Origin: JBBRMQ01 sp038230775
GTDB lineage: Bacteria > Acidobacteriota > Thermoanaerobaculia > Gp7-AA8
NCBI GenBank assembly: GCA_038230775.1
Contig: JBBRMQ010000048.1
Span: 1 to 21,486 of the forward strand
Reading direction: 5' to 3'
DNA: 21,486 nucleotides
The translations under genes and the position numbers were made by a program. Below are positions 1 through 8,030 of this stretch, in pieces (the stretch's first letter is position 1; every line of letters begins with the position of its first letter). The notes under the pieces are model-generated. The model did not search any database and was not told where the DNA came from. It saw only the letters and a program-made list of their open reading frames with translations.

Positions 1-528
1 AGCGGAGAGCTTTGTCCAGGCAGTTGCGACTTCCCATCGCGTGAGCGGATCGGAGAAAAACGACGACGCGACCATCGATCGAAGCGTGCGAAAGGGTTGA
101 TCGTCGCGCAGCCAGTCCGTGTTGATGCGATCGTTCCCGCGAGTGGCTTGCCGAATCGCGGACAGGCTCTCGCGGGCGAACGGGGAATCGGCGATCCTCT
201 CGAACTCGCGCGCTGCGGTGCGAAAGTCACCCTGCCAGTAGGCCGCGGTGGCGGCGCCTTCGCGATCTCCCAGCGCCAGAAATATGGCGCGCGCTTCGCG
301 GTAACGCCCCCGCCAGAGAACCACGCGAGCGAGGCCGAGTCGCGCCTCCCGCGATTGTGGCGCGTCGATCAGAATCTCGCGGTACGTCTGTTCGGCTTCC
401 GCGAACTGCTTGTTCCATGCGAGATGCTGTGCACGCTCGAGTGTGGCGCGTTCCGCGGCCATCGCTCCGCTGCGCGGCGCAAGCAACGCCACGAGGATCG
501 CCACTACCACCCGCCTGCGATGCCTCAT
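1..528 (-). CDS. Secreted TPR-type protein, partial (C-terminus beyond window)
   Basis: The minus strand is open from an ATG at 528 to the window edge (176 codons, no stop), so the gene continues to the left. The N-terminus has an Arg-rich start, a hydrophobic stretch (VVVAILVALLAP) and an Ala-rich cleavage-like region, which reads as a Sec signal peptide. Residues about 25-130 look like tetratricopeptide helices: AWNKQFAEAEQTYREIL, a repeat with ARLGLARVVLWRGRYREA, then a shorter one with AAYWQGDFRTAAREFERI. Proteins of this shape often carry a C-terminal outer-membrane barrel (YaiO- or BcsC-like), but that part lies outside the window, so it is only a guess. It is divergent from the PP2C gene, with 75 bp between start codons. 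An exported TPR protein is well supported; the function is unknown. Confidence 0.75.
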   Translation of the reverse strand, partial: MRHRRRVVVAILVALLAPRSGAMAAERATLERAQHLAWNKQFAEAEQTYREILIDAPQSREARLGLARVVLWRGRYREARAIFLALGDREGAATAAYWQGDFRTAAREFERIADSPFARESLSAIRQATRGNDRINTDWLRDDQPFRTLRSMVASSFFSDPLTRWEVATAWTKLSA

Positions 529-536
529 ATCGCGGT

Positions 537-542
537 TATAAT
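537..542 (+). promoter_or_regulatory. Possible -10 element for the phospho-signalling operon
   Basis: A perfect TATAAT lies in the 75-bp gap between the divergent TPR and PP2C genes. It is AT-rich against a GC-rich background. On the + strand it would start transcription near 549, about 55 nt before the PP2C ATG. I see no good -35 at the right distance. Read the other way (TATAAC) it sits so close to the minus-strand ATG at 528 that it would give a nearly leaderless transcript. Strand and function are uncertain. Confidence 0.3.
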
Positions 543-603
543 CGGCCTTCGTCCGAAAAGCGTATCAGGCTCGACCCTTGCTCGGTCGCTGCCTTCCATT
601 GCG

Positions 604-1608
604 ATGACCGAACAACCAACGTCTGACAAGCTCGTAGTCCAGGCGGTCCTCAAGACCGACGTCGGCCTGGTTCGATCCGAAAACCAGGACTTCGGCGTGT
701 ACACCACGCCCGTCGAGGAATCGCAGAGCAAACCTGGCGGTCGGCTGATGATCGTGGCCGACGGCATGGGTGGCCATCGCGGCGGGGCCACGGCATCCCG
801 CCTGGCCACCGAAACCGTCAAAGCGCAGTATCTCGGCAGCGAGACCGACGACATCGCCGCGGCGCTGCAGGACTCGCTCACGCGCGCCAATGCGAAAGTG
901 TTCAGCGAGTCGCAGTCGAATGCCGATCTCCGCGGCATGGGCACGACCACCTCGGCGCTGGTCGTTCGCGGTCACGACGCCTGGTTCGGACACGTCGGCG
1001 ACTCGCGCATCTACATGGTCCGCGGCGGCGAGATCCGCCAGTTGACGGACGACCACTCGCTGGTGGCGACGATGGTCCGCGAGGGCCTGCTGACCGCGGC
1101 GGAGGCGGAGAATCATCCGCGGCGGAACGTGTTGCAGCGCTCGCTCGGCGTTTCGGAACAGGTCGAAGCGGATGTGCGCGGCCCATTCCCGGTGCAGGAG
1201 AACGACATCTTCATCCTTTGCAGCGACGGGCTGCACGGTCTGGTGAAGGAAGAGGAGATGGCGGAGGTTGCGAAGCTTCCGATTGCTCAGGCCGCGAGCG
1301 AGTTCGTTCGCCGCGCGCTCGATCGCGGCGCGCCGGACAACGTGACAGTCATCGTCGCGAAGGTCGTCCGCGCCGGATCGAAAGAGGCGATGGGCGAGGA
1401 CACGCTGGTCGAGAAGCCCGTGCTCGACGAGACGCAGCGCGACACGGCGCCGCTGCCGGCGCAGAGCGAGAGCGCAGGTGTGGCGTCAGCTCTCCAGCTG
1501 GCCGGCCAGCCAGAGGGCTGGCCCCACGCTCAATGGAGCGTCATCACCGTTCTTCTCCTCGGCGCCGCGGGCGCCTGGCTCGTCTGGACCTCTTCACTGA
1601 CCCCGTAA
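604..1608 (+). CDS. PP2C-family Ser/Thr phosphatase, tail-anchored
   Basis: A 334-residue metal-dependent PPM/PP2C phosphatase that should remove phosphate from Thr/Ser on proteins modified by the downstream kinases. Visible motifs in order are NQDFG (metal ligand D29), DGMGGHRGG (D53), GMGTTTSAL, GHVGDSRIY, CSDGLHG (D208) and APDNVT (D245), so all main metal-binding acidic residues are present. A linker of about 60 residues with several Thr follows, including TLVE. The last 24 residues form one hydrophobic helix (SVITVLLLGAAGAWLVW), predicting a C-tail anchor with the catalytic domain in the cytoplasm. The frame is open further upstream to 97, but the PP2C fold begins just after the ATG at 604 and the upstream part overlaps the divergent gene. 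The Shine-Dalgarno is weak. It is first of six co-directional genes. Confidence 0.93.
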   Translation: MTEQPTSDKLVVQAVLKTDVGLVRSENQDFGVYTTPVEESQSKPGGRLMIVADGMGGHRGGATASRLATETVKAQYLGSETDDIAAALQDSLTRANAKVFSESQSNADLRGMGTTTSALVVRGHDAWFGHVGDSRIYMVRGGEIRQLTDDHSLVATMVREGLLTAAEAENHPRRNVLQRSLGVSEQVEADVRGPFPVQENDIFILCSDGLHGLVKEEEMAEVAKLPIAQAASEFVRRALDRGAPDNVTVIVAKVVRAGSKEAMGEDTLVEKPVLDETQRDTAPLPAQSESAGVASALQLAGQPEGWPHAQWSVITVLLLGAAGAWLVWTSSLTP

Positions 1609-1611
1609 CGA

Positions 1612-3222
1612 ATGCGCCCGCATCGCGCTCGCTTTCTTCTCCTGCTCGCCGGAGCGATCGCCTGTCGCCGCGACGTCGCCCGTCTGGATGAAGTGCAGAA
1701 GATGGCGTACGGCGCGAAGCCCGCGGTCGTGCGCGTGAACGCGTACGCCACGGCGGAGTTCCGCTACTCGACGCGCACGATCAACCTGATCGCGAACGAG
1801 ATCGGCGTGCTGCAGACGCTCGATGAAACGAGTCTGAGCGTTCCGACGGGCGCCGGCGGCTCGGGCACGGGCTTCATCATCAGCGCCGACGGTTGGATCC
1901 TGACCAGCGGTCACGTCGTTGCGCCGACGCGCGAGGTCGAGAAGCTGCGCCGCGATCTGCTCCGAAACGGCGCAATCGCGGCGCTGCTGAAACATCTGCC
2001 GGTCGATGAACTGCGCCAACTGCACCGCGACTCGACGCTCGAGACGTATATCGCGGAGCTCGTTGCGGCGGGAGATCTCGCCAACGAGCATGTGGTGAAC
2101 GAAGTGGAGCTGTCCAACGGCGCCAAGAGCGCATTCCGCGTGCAGGAGTATTCGCCGGCGCTCACGGAGCGAGGCAACGATCTTGCGCTTCTGCGCATCA
2201 GCCGCGTCAGTCTTCCCGTTCTGCAGCTCGGCGATTCGGACGTCGTTCGCGTCGGCGACTCGATCTGGTCGATCGGATATCCAGCGGTGGCGAGCAGCAC
2301 CGACGAAGTCATCGGCGGCTGGCTCTCAGGAGACAGCGACCTGGAGGCCACGCTCACGCCGGGAACGATCACGGCGATCAAGCGCAACATCGCGAATACG
2401 CCGGTGTTTCAGTCGAACGTCGGGATTTACCGCGGCAACTCCGGCGGGCCGGTCGTTAACCGGAGCGGAGATGTGATCGGAATCTCCACCTGGGGCCACA
2501 CCGACGCGGAACAGATCAAGTTTCTCGTTCCGATCAACGTAGCGAAGGCGTTCCTCGGCACGGCGCGGGTGGCATTCAACGGCGACAGCGAGTTCAATCG
2601 ACACTACTCGAAAGCGCTGGACGCGGCGGCGGAGGGAAACTGGACGGTCGCGAACGACGAGCTCAATCGCGCCGGCGCCCTGTTTCCCAGCTCGCCGGAC
2701 TTGTTGCGCGTCCGCAACGACATCAACCGCGAGATGCAGGCGATGCCGTTGTGGCGCCGCCATCCGTTCGCGTCGACTGCGCTGGGTGTCGGCGCGCTCG
2801 GTGTGATCGCGGCGCTGTTGCTGCCGTTGCTTTCTCGCCGCCGCCCGGCGCCTGATCTCGGGGTTGCGCGCACAGTGGCGATGCGTGTCCAAGCGGGCAA
2901 CGGCAGCGCGCGCCGGAACGGGATGCTCGGACGTCTCACCATTCTCAACGGCGATCGCGCGGGAGAGAAACTCGGGCTTGGCGGATCAGGCATCCGCATC
3001 GGGCGGGAATCGACGATTTGTGAGATCGTATTGGAAAATCCGAAGGTGTCCCGGCTCCACGCGGAAGTCGTGTCCATCGACGGCAAGGTCCTGCTGATCG
3101 ACCGGAATTCCTCGAATGGAACCTATGTCAACGATCAGAAGATCGACAAACGATTCCTCGAAGACGGCGACATCATTTATTTCGGCGGCCGGAATGCCGT
3201 CGCGGTAGCGTTTAACGCGTGA
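1612..3222 (+). CDS. Membrane trypsin-like (HtrA-type) protease with C-terminal FHA domain
   Basis: 536 residues. An N-terminal signal sequence (FLLLLAGAIAC; C18 could be lipidated, though the lipobox is imperfect) leads into a chymotrypsin-fold protease with the full triad: H101 in TSGHVV, D190 in GNDLALL, S277 in GNSGGPV. A helical insertion of about 60 residues follows the His strand. Residues about 387-407 are a transmembrane helix followed by RRR, placing the protease outside and the C-terminus inside. Residues about 440-535 are an FHA domain (GRESTICEI, SRLHAEV, NGTYVND), which binds phosphothreonine. Unlike DegP/DegS there is no PDZ domain. It starts 3 bp after the PP2C stop and is probably co-translated. 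The architecture suggests inside-out or outside-in coupling between kinase signalling and periplasmic proteolysis; that is inference. The substrate is unknown. Confidence 0.92.
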   Translation: MRPHRARFLLLLAGAIACRRDVARLDEVQKMAYGAKPAVVRVNAYATAEFRYSTRTINLIANEIGVLQTLDETSLSVPTGAGGSGTGFIISADGWILTSGHVVAPTREVEKLRRDLLRNGAIAALLKHLPVDELRQLHRDSTLETYIAELVAAGDLANEHVVNEVELSNGAKSAFRVQEYSPALTERGNDLALLRISRVSLPVLQLGDSDVVRVGDSIWSIGYPAVASSTDEVIGGWLSGDSDLEATLTPGTITAIKRNIANTPVFQSNVGIYRGNSGGPVVNRSGDVIGISTWGHTDAEQIKFLVPINVAKAFLGTARVAFNGDSEFNRHYSKALDAAAEGNWTVANDELNRAGALFPSSPDLLRVRNDINREMQAMPLWRRHPFASTALGVGALGVIAALLLPLLSRRRPAPDLGVARTVAMRVQAGNGSARRNGMLGRLTILNGDRAGEKLGLGGSGIRIGRESTICEIVLENPKVSRLHAEVVSIDGKVLLIDRNSSNGTYVNDQKIDKRFLEDGDIIYFGGRNAVAVAFNA

Positions 3223-3232
3223 GGGGCGAAGC

Positions 3233-3910
3233 GTGGCTGACAAGCGTTGCGACAACGGACACTTCATCGACGAGTCGTGGGATCTCTGTCCGTACTGCCC
3301 CGCCGAGAGCGGCGAGGCCGAGGTCCCGATCGTCCGTCCCTCGCGATTCGGATCGCGCGAGGATCAACCGGCGGCGGCGCCGCCCCGCACCGCGACGCAA
3401 GTCCGTCCCGCGTCGAATCCTGAGCCACGCCGCCCGGTTGCCGTGCCTCCTCCCGCATCGCCGCCGCCCGTGGTCCGCCGCGATTCCTCACCGCTGCAGG
3501 CGCCGCCGATGGAACGGACCGTCGCCGTGCAGAAGATGCCTTCAGGCGCGATGGACGCGAAGCGCTATACCGTCGGCTGGCTCGTCGGCCTGAACGGACC
3601 GTCGCGCGGCGAATCGTTCGCCGTCCGCATCGGCCGTAACGTCCTCGGCCGCGACAAGCGATCGGACATCGCGATCAATGACGATCAGGCATCGTCACAC
3701 CACGCTGACCTGGTGTTCCGGCCCGAGGAGAGACGTTTCATCCTGATGGATCACAACTCAACGAATGGGACTTACGTCAATGAGGTGGAGATCGAGCCGC
3801 GGCGCGACCTCGCGCAGAACGACGTCGTTCGCATCGGGTCGCACAAGTTCCTCTTCCTGCCGCTGTGTCATGAGGGTTTCTACTGGGATGACGAAGGCGC
3901 GTTGCAATGA
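3233..3910 (+). CDS. Zinc-ribbon FHA adaptor protein
   Basis: 225 residues from a GTG start, preceded by a good Shine-Dalgarno (GAGGGG, 3221-3226) that overlaps the stop of the protease gene. The N-terminus holds a small metal-binding pattern (C6, H10, then CPYC at 19-22), followed by a Pro/Arg-rich disordered linker (about 30-100) and one FHA domain (about 115-215: VLGRDKRSDI, SSHHADL, NSTNGTYVNE). The usual SRxHA of FHA domains reads SSHHA here, so the conserved Arg is a Ser; binding may be altered. No catalytic or membrane segment is seen, so it is a cytoplasmic phosphothreonine reader. Its stop overlaps the next gene's ATG (ATGA), indicating translational coupling to the kinase. Its partner is inferred to be one of the two kinases. 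Confidence 0.88.
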   Translation: MADKRCDNGHFIDESWDLCPYCPAESGEAEVPIVRPSRFGSREDQPAAAPPRTATQVRPASNPEPRRPVAVPPPASPPPVVRRDSSPLQAPPMERTVAVQKMPSGAMDAKRYTVGWLVGLNGPSRGESFAVRIGRNVLGRDKRSDIAINDDQASSHHADLVFRPEERRFILMDHNSTNGTYVNEVEIEPRRDLAQNDVVRIGSHKFLFLPLCHEGFYWDDEGALQ

Positions 3911-5124
3911 TCGGTAACGTCATCGGCAACTACCGCATCGAGCGGGAGATCGGCGAAGGCGGCATGAGCCATGTCTACGTCGGCCGCACGGTCACGCGTA
4001 CCGAGCTGTTGCCCGAGAACTATGCCGTCGTCCTGAAGGTGATGTCCGACGAGCTCGCGGGTGAAGTCACCGCGCGGAAGCGCTTCGTGAAGGAAGCGCA
4101 GATTCTGGAGAAGCTCCGTCACCGCTACATCACGCGCTTCTTCGAATTCATCAATACGGACGTGAACGCGGTCCTGGTCATGGAGTTCGTCGAAGGCCAG
4201 CCCGTCGACGTTCTTCTCTCCGAACGGGGCGCGCTTCCGGCGCCGGACGCGATCAGCATCATGCAGTGCATGCTCGACGCGCTGGTCTACGCGCACGGAA
4301 AGGGCATCGTGCATCGCGACATCAAGCCCGCGAACCTGATTCGGGAGACCAACGGCACGGTCAAGGTGACGGACTTCGGCATTGCCAAGATCAAAGAGGG
4401 TGGCGCGACGGGCCAGACCATCCTGACCAAATCCGGCTTCCTTCTTGGCACCCCGCACTACATGTCGCCCGAGCAGATCCGTGAGCCGAAGGACGCCGGC
4501 GCCAAGAGCGACGTCTACTCCGCGGGCGTCGTGATGTACGAGATGATCGCCGGCGCGCTGCCGTTCAACAGCCGGTCTTTGCCGAAGCTCATCGACGCCA
4601 TCTACCGCGGCGAGAAGCAGGCGATCACCGCCATCAAGCCCGACGTTGATCCCGCGGTTCAGGCCATCGTCTTCAAAGCGATGCATCCTCGCATGGACCA
4701 GCGGTACGAAAGCGCGCGCGAATTCTACGAGGCGCTCGAGGAATACAGTCACCGCCCGGGATACACGCCCACGGTCCGCGCGACCCCGATGCCGGCGGGT
4801 CAGCCCGCGGCTCCCATGGTAGCCGCGCCGCAGTTCTCACTGGTCAACGTGAAGCCCGACATCAACGAGAAGCACGCGATTCAGGGCGACAGCGTGATGG
4901 TGGGGCGTGACCGCACGTGCTCGATCGTTCTCACGCATCCGGCGGTCTCGCGGCGTCACGCCAAGATCACGCTGAGCGGCACGGCGTGCGTGCTCGAAGA
5001 TCTGAAGTCGGCCAATGGAACGTATGTCAACAACACGCGCGTCGAACGAGCGAAGCTGAAGCCTGGCGACGTGGTTCGATTCGGAGCCGATCCGGCTTGC
5101 AGTTATGTCCTGAGAGCGCAATAG
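3907..5124 (+). CDS. Soluble Ser/Thr protein kinase with C-terminal FHA domain
   Basis: 405 residues. The N-terminal Hanks-type kinase domain (about 8-275) has the Gly loop IGEGGMSHVY, ATP lysine K44 (VVLKVM), HRDIKPANLI (D138), DFGIAK (D156), a Thr/Ser-rich activation loop (TGQTILTKSG) and GTPHYMSPEQ, so it should be an active Thr/Ser kinase. A short Pro/Thr linker leads to an FHA domain (about 310-400: VMVGRDRTCSI, SRRHAKI, SANGTYVNN) with canonical residues. No transmembrane helix is present, unlike PknB-type sensors. A kinase carrying its own FHA can be regulated by autophosphorylation or can recruit phosphorylated substrates. The ATG at 3907 overlaps the stop of the adaptor gene, and the second kinase starts 14 bp after this stop. 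Confidence 0.95.
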   Translation: MIGNVIGNYRIEREIGEGGMSHVYVGRTVTRTELLPENYAVVLKVMSDELAGEVTARKRFVKEAQILEKLRHRYITRFFEFINTDVNAVLVMEFVEGQPVDVLLSERGALPAPDAISIMQCMLDALVYAHGKGIVHRDIKPANLIRETNGTVKVTDFGIAKIKEGGATGQTILTKSGFLLGTPHYMSPEQIREPKDAGAKSDVYSAGVVMYEMIAGALPFNSRSLPKLIDAIYRGEKQAITAIKPDVDPAVQAIVFKAMHPRMDQRYESAREFYEALEEYSHRPGYTPTVRATPMPAGQPAAPMVAAPQFSLVNVKPDINEKHAIQGDSVMVGRDRTCSIVLTHPAVSRRHAKITLSGTACVLEDLKSANGTYVNNTRVERAKLKPGDVVRFGADPACSYVLRAQ

Positions 5125-5138
5125 CGCGGAGCCCACAT

Positions 5139-6914
5139 ATGGCACAAATCAACTGTCTAAAATGCAAGCAACCGATCGAGTCGACGCTCGAGCAATGTCC
5201 GCATTGCTCGGAGAAGGTCACCCAGTTTCAGCGCACGTATTCGGCGCGGCTCATCGACGGCAAGTACCAGATCCTCGACCGCCTGGGCGTCGGCGGCATG
5301 GGAGAGATCTTCAAGGTCCGCCACATCCATCTCAACGAGCTCCGCGTCATCAAGATCATGCGTCCGAACGTCGCGGCGGACGATCAGGGCCTGCAGCGCT
5401 TTCTCCAGGAGGCGCGCACCTCCACGCAGATCAAGCACAAGAACCTCGCGATGCTGTACGACTTCGCGCAGCTCGATGATGGCTCCTATTACATGGTGTG
5501 GGAGTTCATCGACGGCACCAACATCCAGAAGTGGATCAGCCAGAACGGCCCGGTTCCGTCGAGGCTGACCGTCGAGATCTCGGTCCAGGCGCTTCACGGG
5601 CTCGATCACCTTCACTCGATGGGGCTGATCCATCGCGACATCTCGCCGGAAAACATCATGCTGTCGCAGGACCATCACGGGAAGCTGGCCGTGAAGGTCA
5701 TCGACTTCGGCATCGCGAAGTCGCTGGCCGAGGGCGAATCCGGGCAGGGACTCACGCAGACCGGCATGTTCCTCGGCAAGCTGAAATACGCGTCGCCGGA
5801 ACAGGCAGGGTTCCTCAAGGAAGGGGAGTTGCTCGATCCGCGGAGCGATCTCTACTCGTTCGGCATCGTCATGTACGAGATGCTGGCGGGGAGAGCGCCG
5901 TTCCAGGCCACCAATCCGCACGGCTACATCCTCAAACACGTTACCGAGAAGCCCGCGCCGATCCACGAGCTCAACCCTGATGTGAAGGTGCCGGCGCAGG
6001 TTGAGGCGATCGTGATGAAGTCGTTGGAGAAGAGCCGGGACAATCGCTTCGCCACGGCCTTGGACTTCGCGTCGTCACTGGAGGCGATCCGCAACACCAT
6101 CGCTCCCGATCAGAAGTACGGGCTCGGCGAGCGCATGGTGACGCTGTCCGGAAGCAAGACGCTGCAGGATCTGCCGAAGTACCAGAGCGGCCAGAACCCG
6201 ACGATGAGCGGCGCCGCTGCCACACAGACCGGAGCCACCGGCAGCAACGAAGCGACGGTGATGGAGCGCGGCGTCGGACCGACCGGCACGATGGCCGGCA
6301 GCCCGAAGACGATCGGCAGCAATGAAGCGACCGTCATGGAGCGGTTCGCCACGCAGGCGGCGCCGACGCAGATCGAGTCGAAAGCCGCGTACGGCAGCGC
6401 GGCGCCGACCGCGGTCGAACCGAAGATCGGATACGGCGAGGCCGCGCCGACCGTGATGGAGCGGCAGATCGCGCCGCCGAAGAAATCGAACGCGCCGATG
6501 ATGGGCGCCATCGCCGCGGCGATCGTGCTCCTTCTCGGAGCCGGCATCTTCTTCATGACGCGCCCGAAAGCCGCGCCGCTCACGCCGACGCCGGCCGCAA
6601 GCGGCGCCAGCGTGATCGCCACCGCGCCGGCACCGATGAATCCCGATATGGGCATGCTGCTGTTGTCGGCATCACCATGGGGCGATCTGGACAAGATCAC
6701 AGACGACAAGGGAAAGCTGATCAAGGTGACGGAAGAATCCACGCCCGCGCGCGTCGAGCTTCCGCCGGGTGATTACACAGTGACGCTGTCCGGACCGGTC
6801 AAGAAGAACAAAACGTTCGACGTCCACATCACCGCCGGTAAAGCGTTCAAGCTGAAGGCGGATCTCGGCGCTCCCAATCTCGACGAACTGGAAAAGGAAG
6901 TCTCGAAACAATGA
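5139..6914 (+). CDS. Transmembrane Ser/Thr protein kinase with zinc ribbon and PEGA-like domain
   Basis: 591 residues from the ATG at 5139 (GGAG at 5128-5131 precedes it); the frame is open upstream, but that part overlaps the previous kinase. A four-Cys zinc ribbon (C6, C9, C20, C23) precedes the kinase domain (about 43-320: GVGGMGEIF, K72, HRDISPENI with D167, DFGIAK with D189, ASPEQ). The catalytic-loop Lys of HRDxK is Ser, a variant I recall from other multi-kinase bacteria. Residues about 350-450 are a low-complexity linker with repeated Thr-x-x-Glu motifs. One transmembrane helix follows (about 454-475, ending in RPK). The outer segment ends in a PEGA-like beta domain (TPARVELPPGDYTVTLSG). 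The domain order suggests a sensor kinase reading the envelope. Its stop overlaps the next start. Confidence 0.93.
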   Translation: MAQINCLKCKQPIESTLEQCPHCSEKVTQFQRTYSARLIDGKYQILDRLGVGGMGEIFKVRHIHLNELRVIKIMRPNVAADDQGLQRFLQEARTSTQIKHKNLAMLYDFAQLDDGSYYMVWEFIDGTNIQKWISQNGPVPSRLTVEISVQALHGLDHLHSMGLIHRDISPENIMLSQDHHGKLAVKVIDFGIAKSLAEGESGQGLTQTGMFLGKLKYASPEQAGFLKEGELLDPRSDLYSFGIVMYEMLAGRAPFQATNPHGYILKHVTEKPAPIHELNPDVKVPAQVEAIVMKSLEKSRDNRFATALDFASSLEAIRNTIAPDQKYGLGERMVTLSGSKTLQDLPKYQSGQNPTMSGAAATQTGATGSNEATVMERGVGPTGTMAGSPKTIGSNEATVMERFATQAAPTQIESKAAYGSAAPTAVEPKIGYGEAAPTVMERQIAPPKKSNAPMMGAIAAAIVLLLGAGIFFMTRPKAAPLTPTPAASGASVIATAPAPMNPDMGMLLLSASPWGDLDKITDDKGKLIKVTEESTPARVELPPGDYTVTLSGPVKKNKTFDVHITAGKAFKLKADLGAPNLDELEKEVSKQ

Positions 6915-7954
6915 CCAGGAGACTTGCGGTCGGAACGATCACGTTTTTCCTCGCGGCGAGCGTTGCGCTCGCATCGTGGTACGACGACTATGACGCCGGC
7001 ATCGCCGCCATTCGCAAAGGCCAGTGGGCGGTTGCAGCCCAGAAGATGAGCTCCGCGATCAGTGAGAAGGGACAGGAGAACGACAAGCTGCGCACGTACG
7101 GTACGCAGTTCTACAACTACCACCCTTACTACTACCGCGGCGTCGCGTATCTGAATCTCGGCCAGTACGACAAGGCCATCAAGGATCTCGAACAGGCCAC
7201 CGGCATCGGCGAGGAGAATCTCGGCACGATCGACAGCCTGGTGCAGCGCGCGAAGTCCAAGCTCGCGCAGAACAATACGCCCGAGCCGCCCACGCCAGTT
7301 CCGCAGCCGCAGCCGGCGCGGCCGGTGATCCCGGCGCCGCAGCCCGCCGCGCCGTCGATTTCGCCGGCGATTCGCCAGCAGGCGACCGCCGCGATCAACG
7401 AAGCCGATCAGGCGCGAACGAACGCGCAGAATCGCAAGGCCGGATCGTCACCGGCGTTCGCTCAGGCGATGCAACAACTGGCGGATGCGAGAACGAAACA
7501 AGCAACTGCGAAGAGCGATGATGATCTCAACGCTGCAGTCGCTTCGGCGGGCAATGCGAAGATGTTCTTCGACAGCGCGACCGGACCGACCGCCGTCGCG
7601 GTGGCTCCGACACCACATCCCACGACGAAGGTCGCCGCTGCGACGAACGCGACGCTTGGCAACGTGAATGCGCGCGTCCGTAGCGCGCTCGACGCGTACT
7701 TCAAGGGCGACTTCGATGAGGCCACGTCCAGTTTCAAGTCGCTCGCCGGTGATCTGCCGAAGAACGGGTGGATTTATGCGTTCCTGGGGGCGTCGCAGTA
7801 CTCGATGTACGCATTCGAGGCGGACGAGAACTACAAGGCGCAGGCGATGGAGTCGTTCAAGAAGGCGAAGCAGTTGCGTTTCAAGAAAGGCGACCTGCCA
7901 GTGGAGTACTTTTCGAAACGGATCCGCAAGGCCTTCCGGTCAGTGGCGGGATAA
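6911..7954 (+). CDS. Secreted TPR-repeat protein of the kinase operon
   Basis: 347 residues. A Sec signal peptide (RRLAVGTITFFLAASVALA) is followed by a TPR-like helical region (YDAGIAAIRKGQWAVAAQKM, then YYRGVAYLNLGQYDKAIKDLEQA; about 25-105), a Pro/Ala/Gln-rich linker, a helical Ala-rich segment (about 155-215) and a C-terminal TPR-like part (about 250-345: ALDAYFKGDFDEATSSFKSL, then FLGASQYSMYAFE). It is therefore exported, probably to the periplasm, and binds protein. The ATG overlaps the kinase stop (ATGA), a strong sign that it works with the kinase, perhaps as ligand or scaffold for its outer PEGA-like domain; that is inference. It is the last gene of the six-gene run and is followed by a heptamer hairpin. 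Confidence 0.88.
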   Translation: MTRRLAVGTITFFLAASVALASWYDDYDAGIAAIRKGQWAVAAQKMSSAISEKGQENDKLRTYGTQFYNYHPYYYRGVAYLNLGQYDKAIKDLEQATGIGEENLGTIDSLVQRAKSKLAQNNTPEPPTPVPQPQPARPVIPAPQPAAPSISPAIRQQATAAINEADQARTNAQNRKAGSSPAFAQAMQQLADARTKQATAKSDDDLNAAVASAGNAKMFFDSATGPTAVAVAPTPHPTTKVAAATNATLGNVNARVRSALDAYFKGDFDEATSSFKSLAGDLPKNGWIYAFLGASQYSMYAFEADENYKAQAMESFKKAKQLRFKKGDLPVEYFSKRIRKAFRSVAG

Positions 7955-7962
7955 AAATCGAA

Positions 7963-8026
7963 GCTGATCGCGGGTCGGAGGTCGCAGGTCGGTTTTCCGA
8001 CCCGCGACCCGCTACGAGCGACCCGC
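7963..8026. repeat. Heptamer-built hairpin A between convergent genes
   Basis: Each arm is four 7-nt units. Left arm: GCTGATC, GCGGGTC, GGAGGTC, GCAGGTC (7963-7990). Right arm: GACCCGC, GACCCGC, TACGAGC, GACCCGC (7999-8026). The 8-nt spacer folds as GG-TTTT-CC. The arms are inverted relative to each other and can form an imperfect stem of about 30 bp. It fills the gap between the secreted TPR gene and the convergent H1-like gene and could end transcription from both sides, but there is no T-run as in an ordinary intrinsic terminator. The unit is close to that of hairpin D. Confidence 0.85.
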
Positions 8027-8030
8027 TGTC

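Noticed and set aside
97..603. N-terminal extension of the PP2C frame
   Set aside because: The PP2C fold begins just after 604, and the extension overlaps a convincing signal-peptide TPR gene on the minus strand.
604..7954. Type VI secretion regulatory cluster
   Set aside because: Kinase, PP2C and FHA genes are present, but no Tss/Tag structural gene is in the window, and the protease-FHA and TPR partners point elsewhere.
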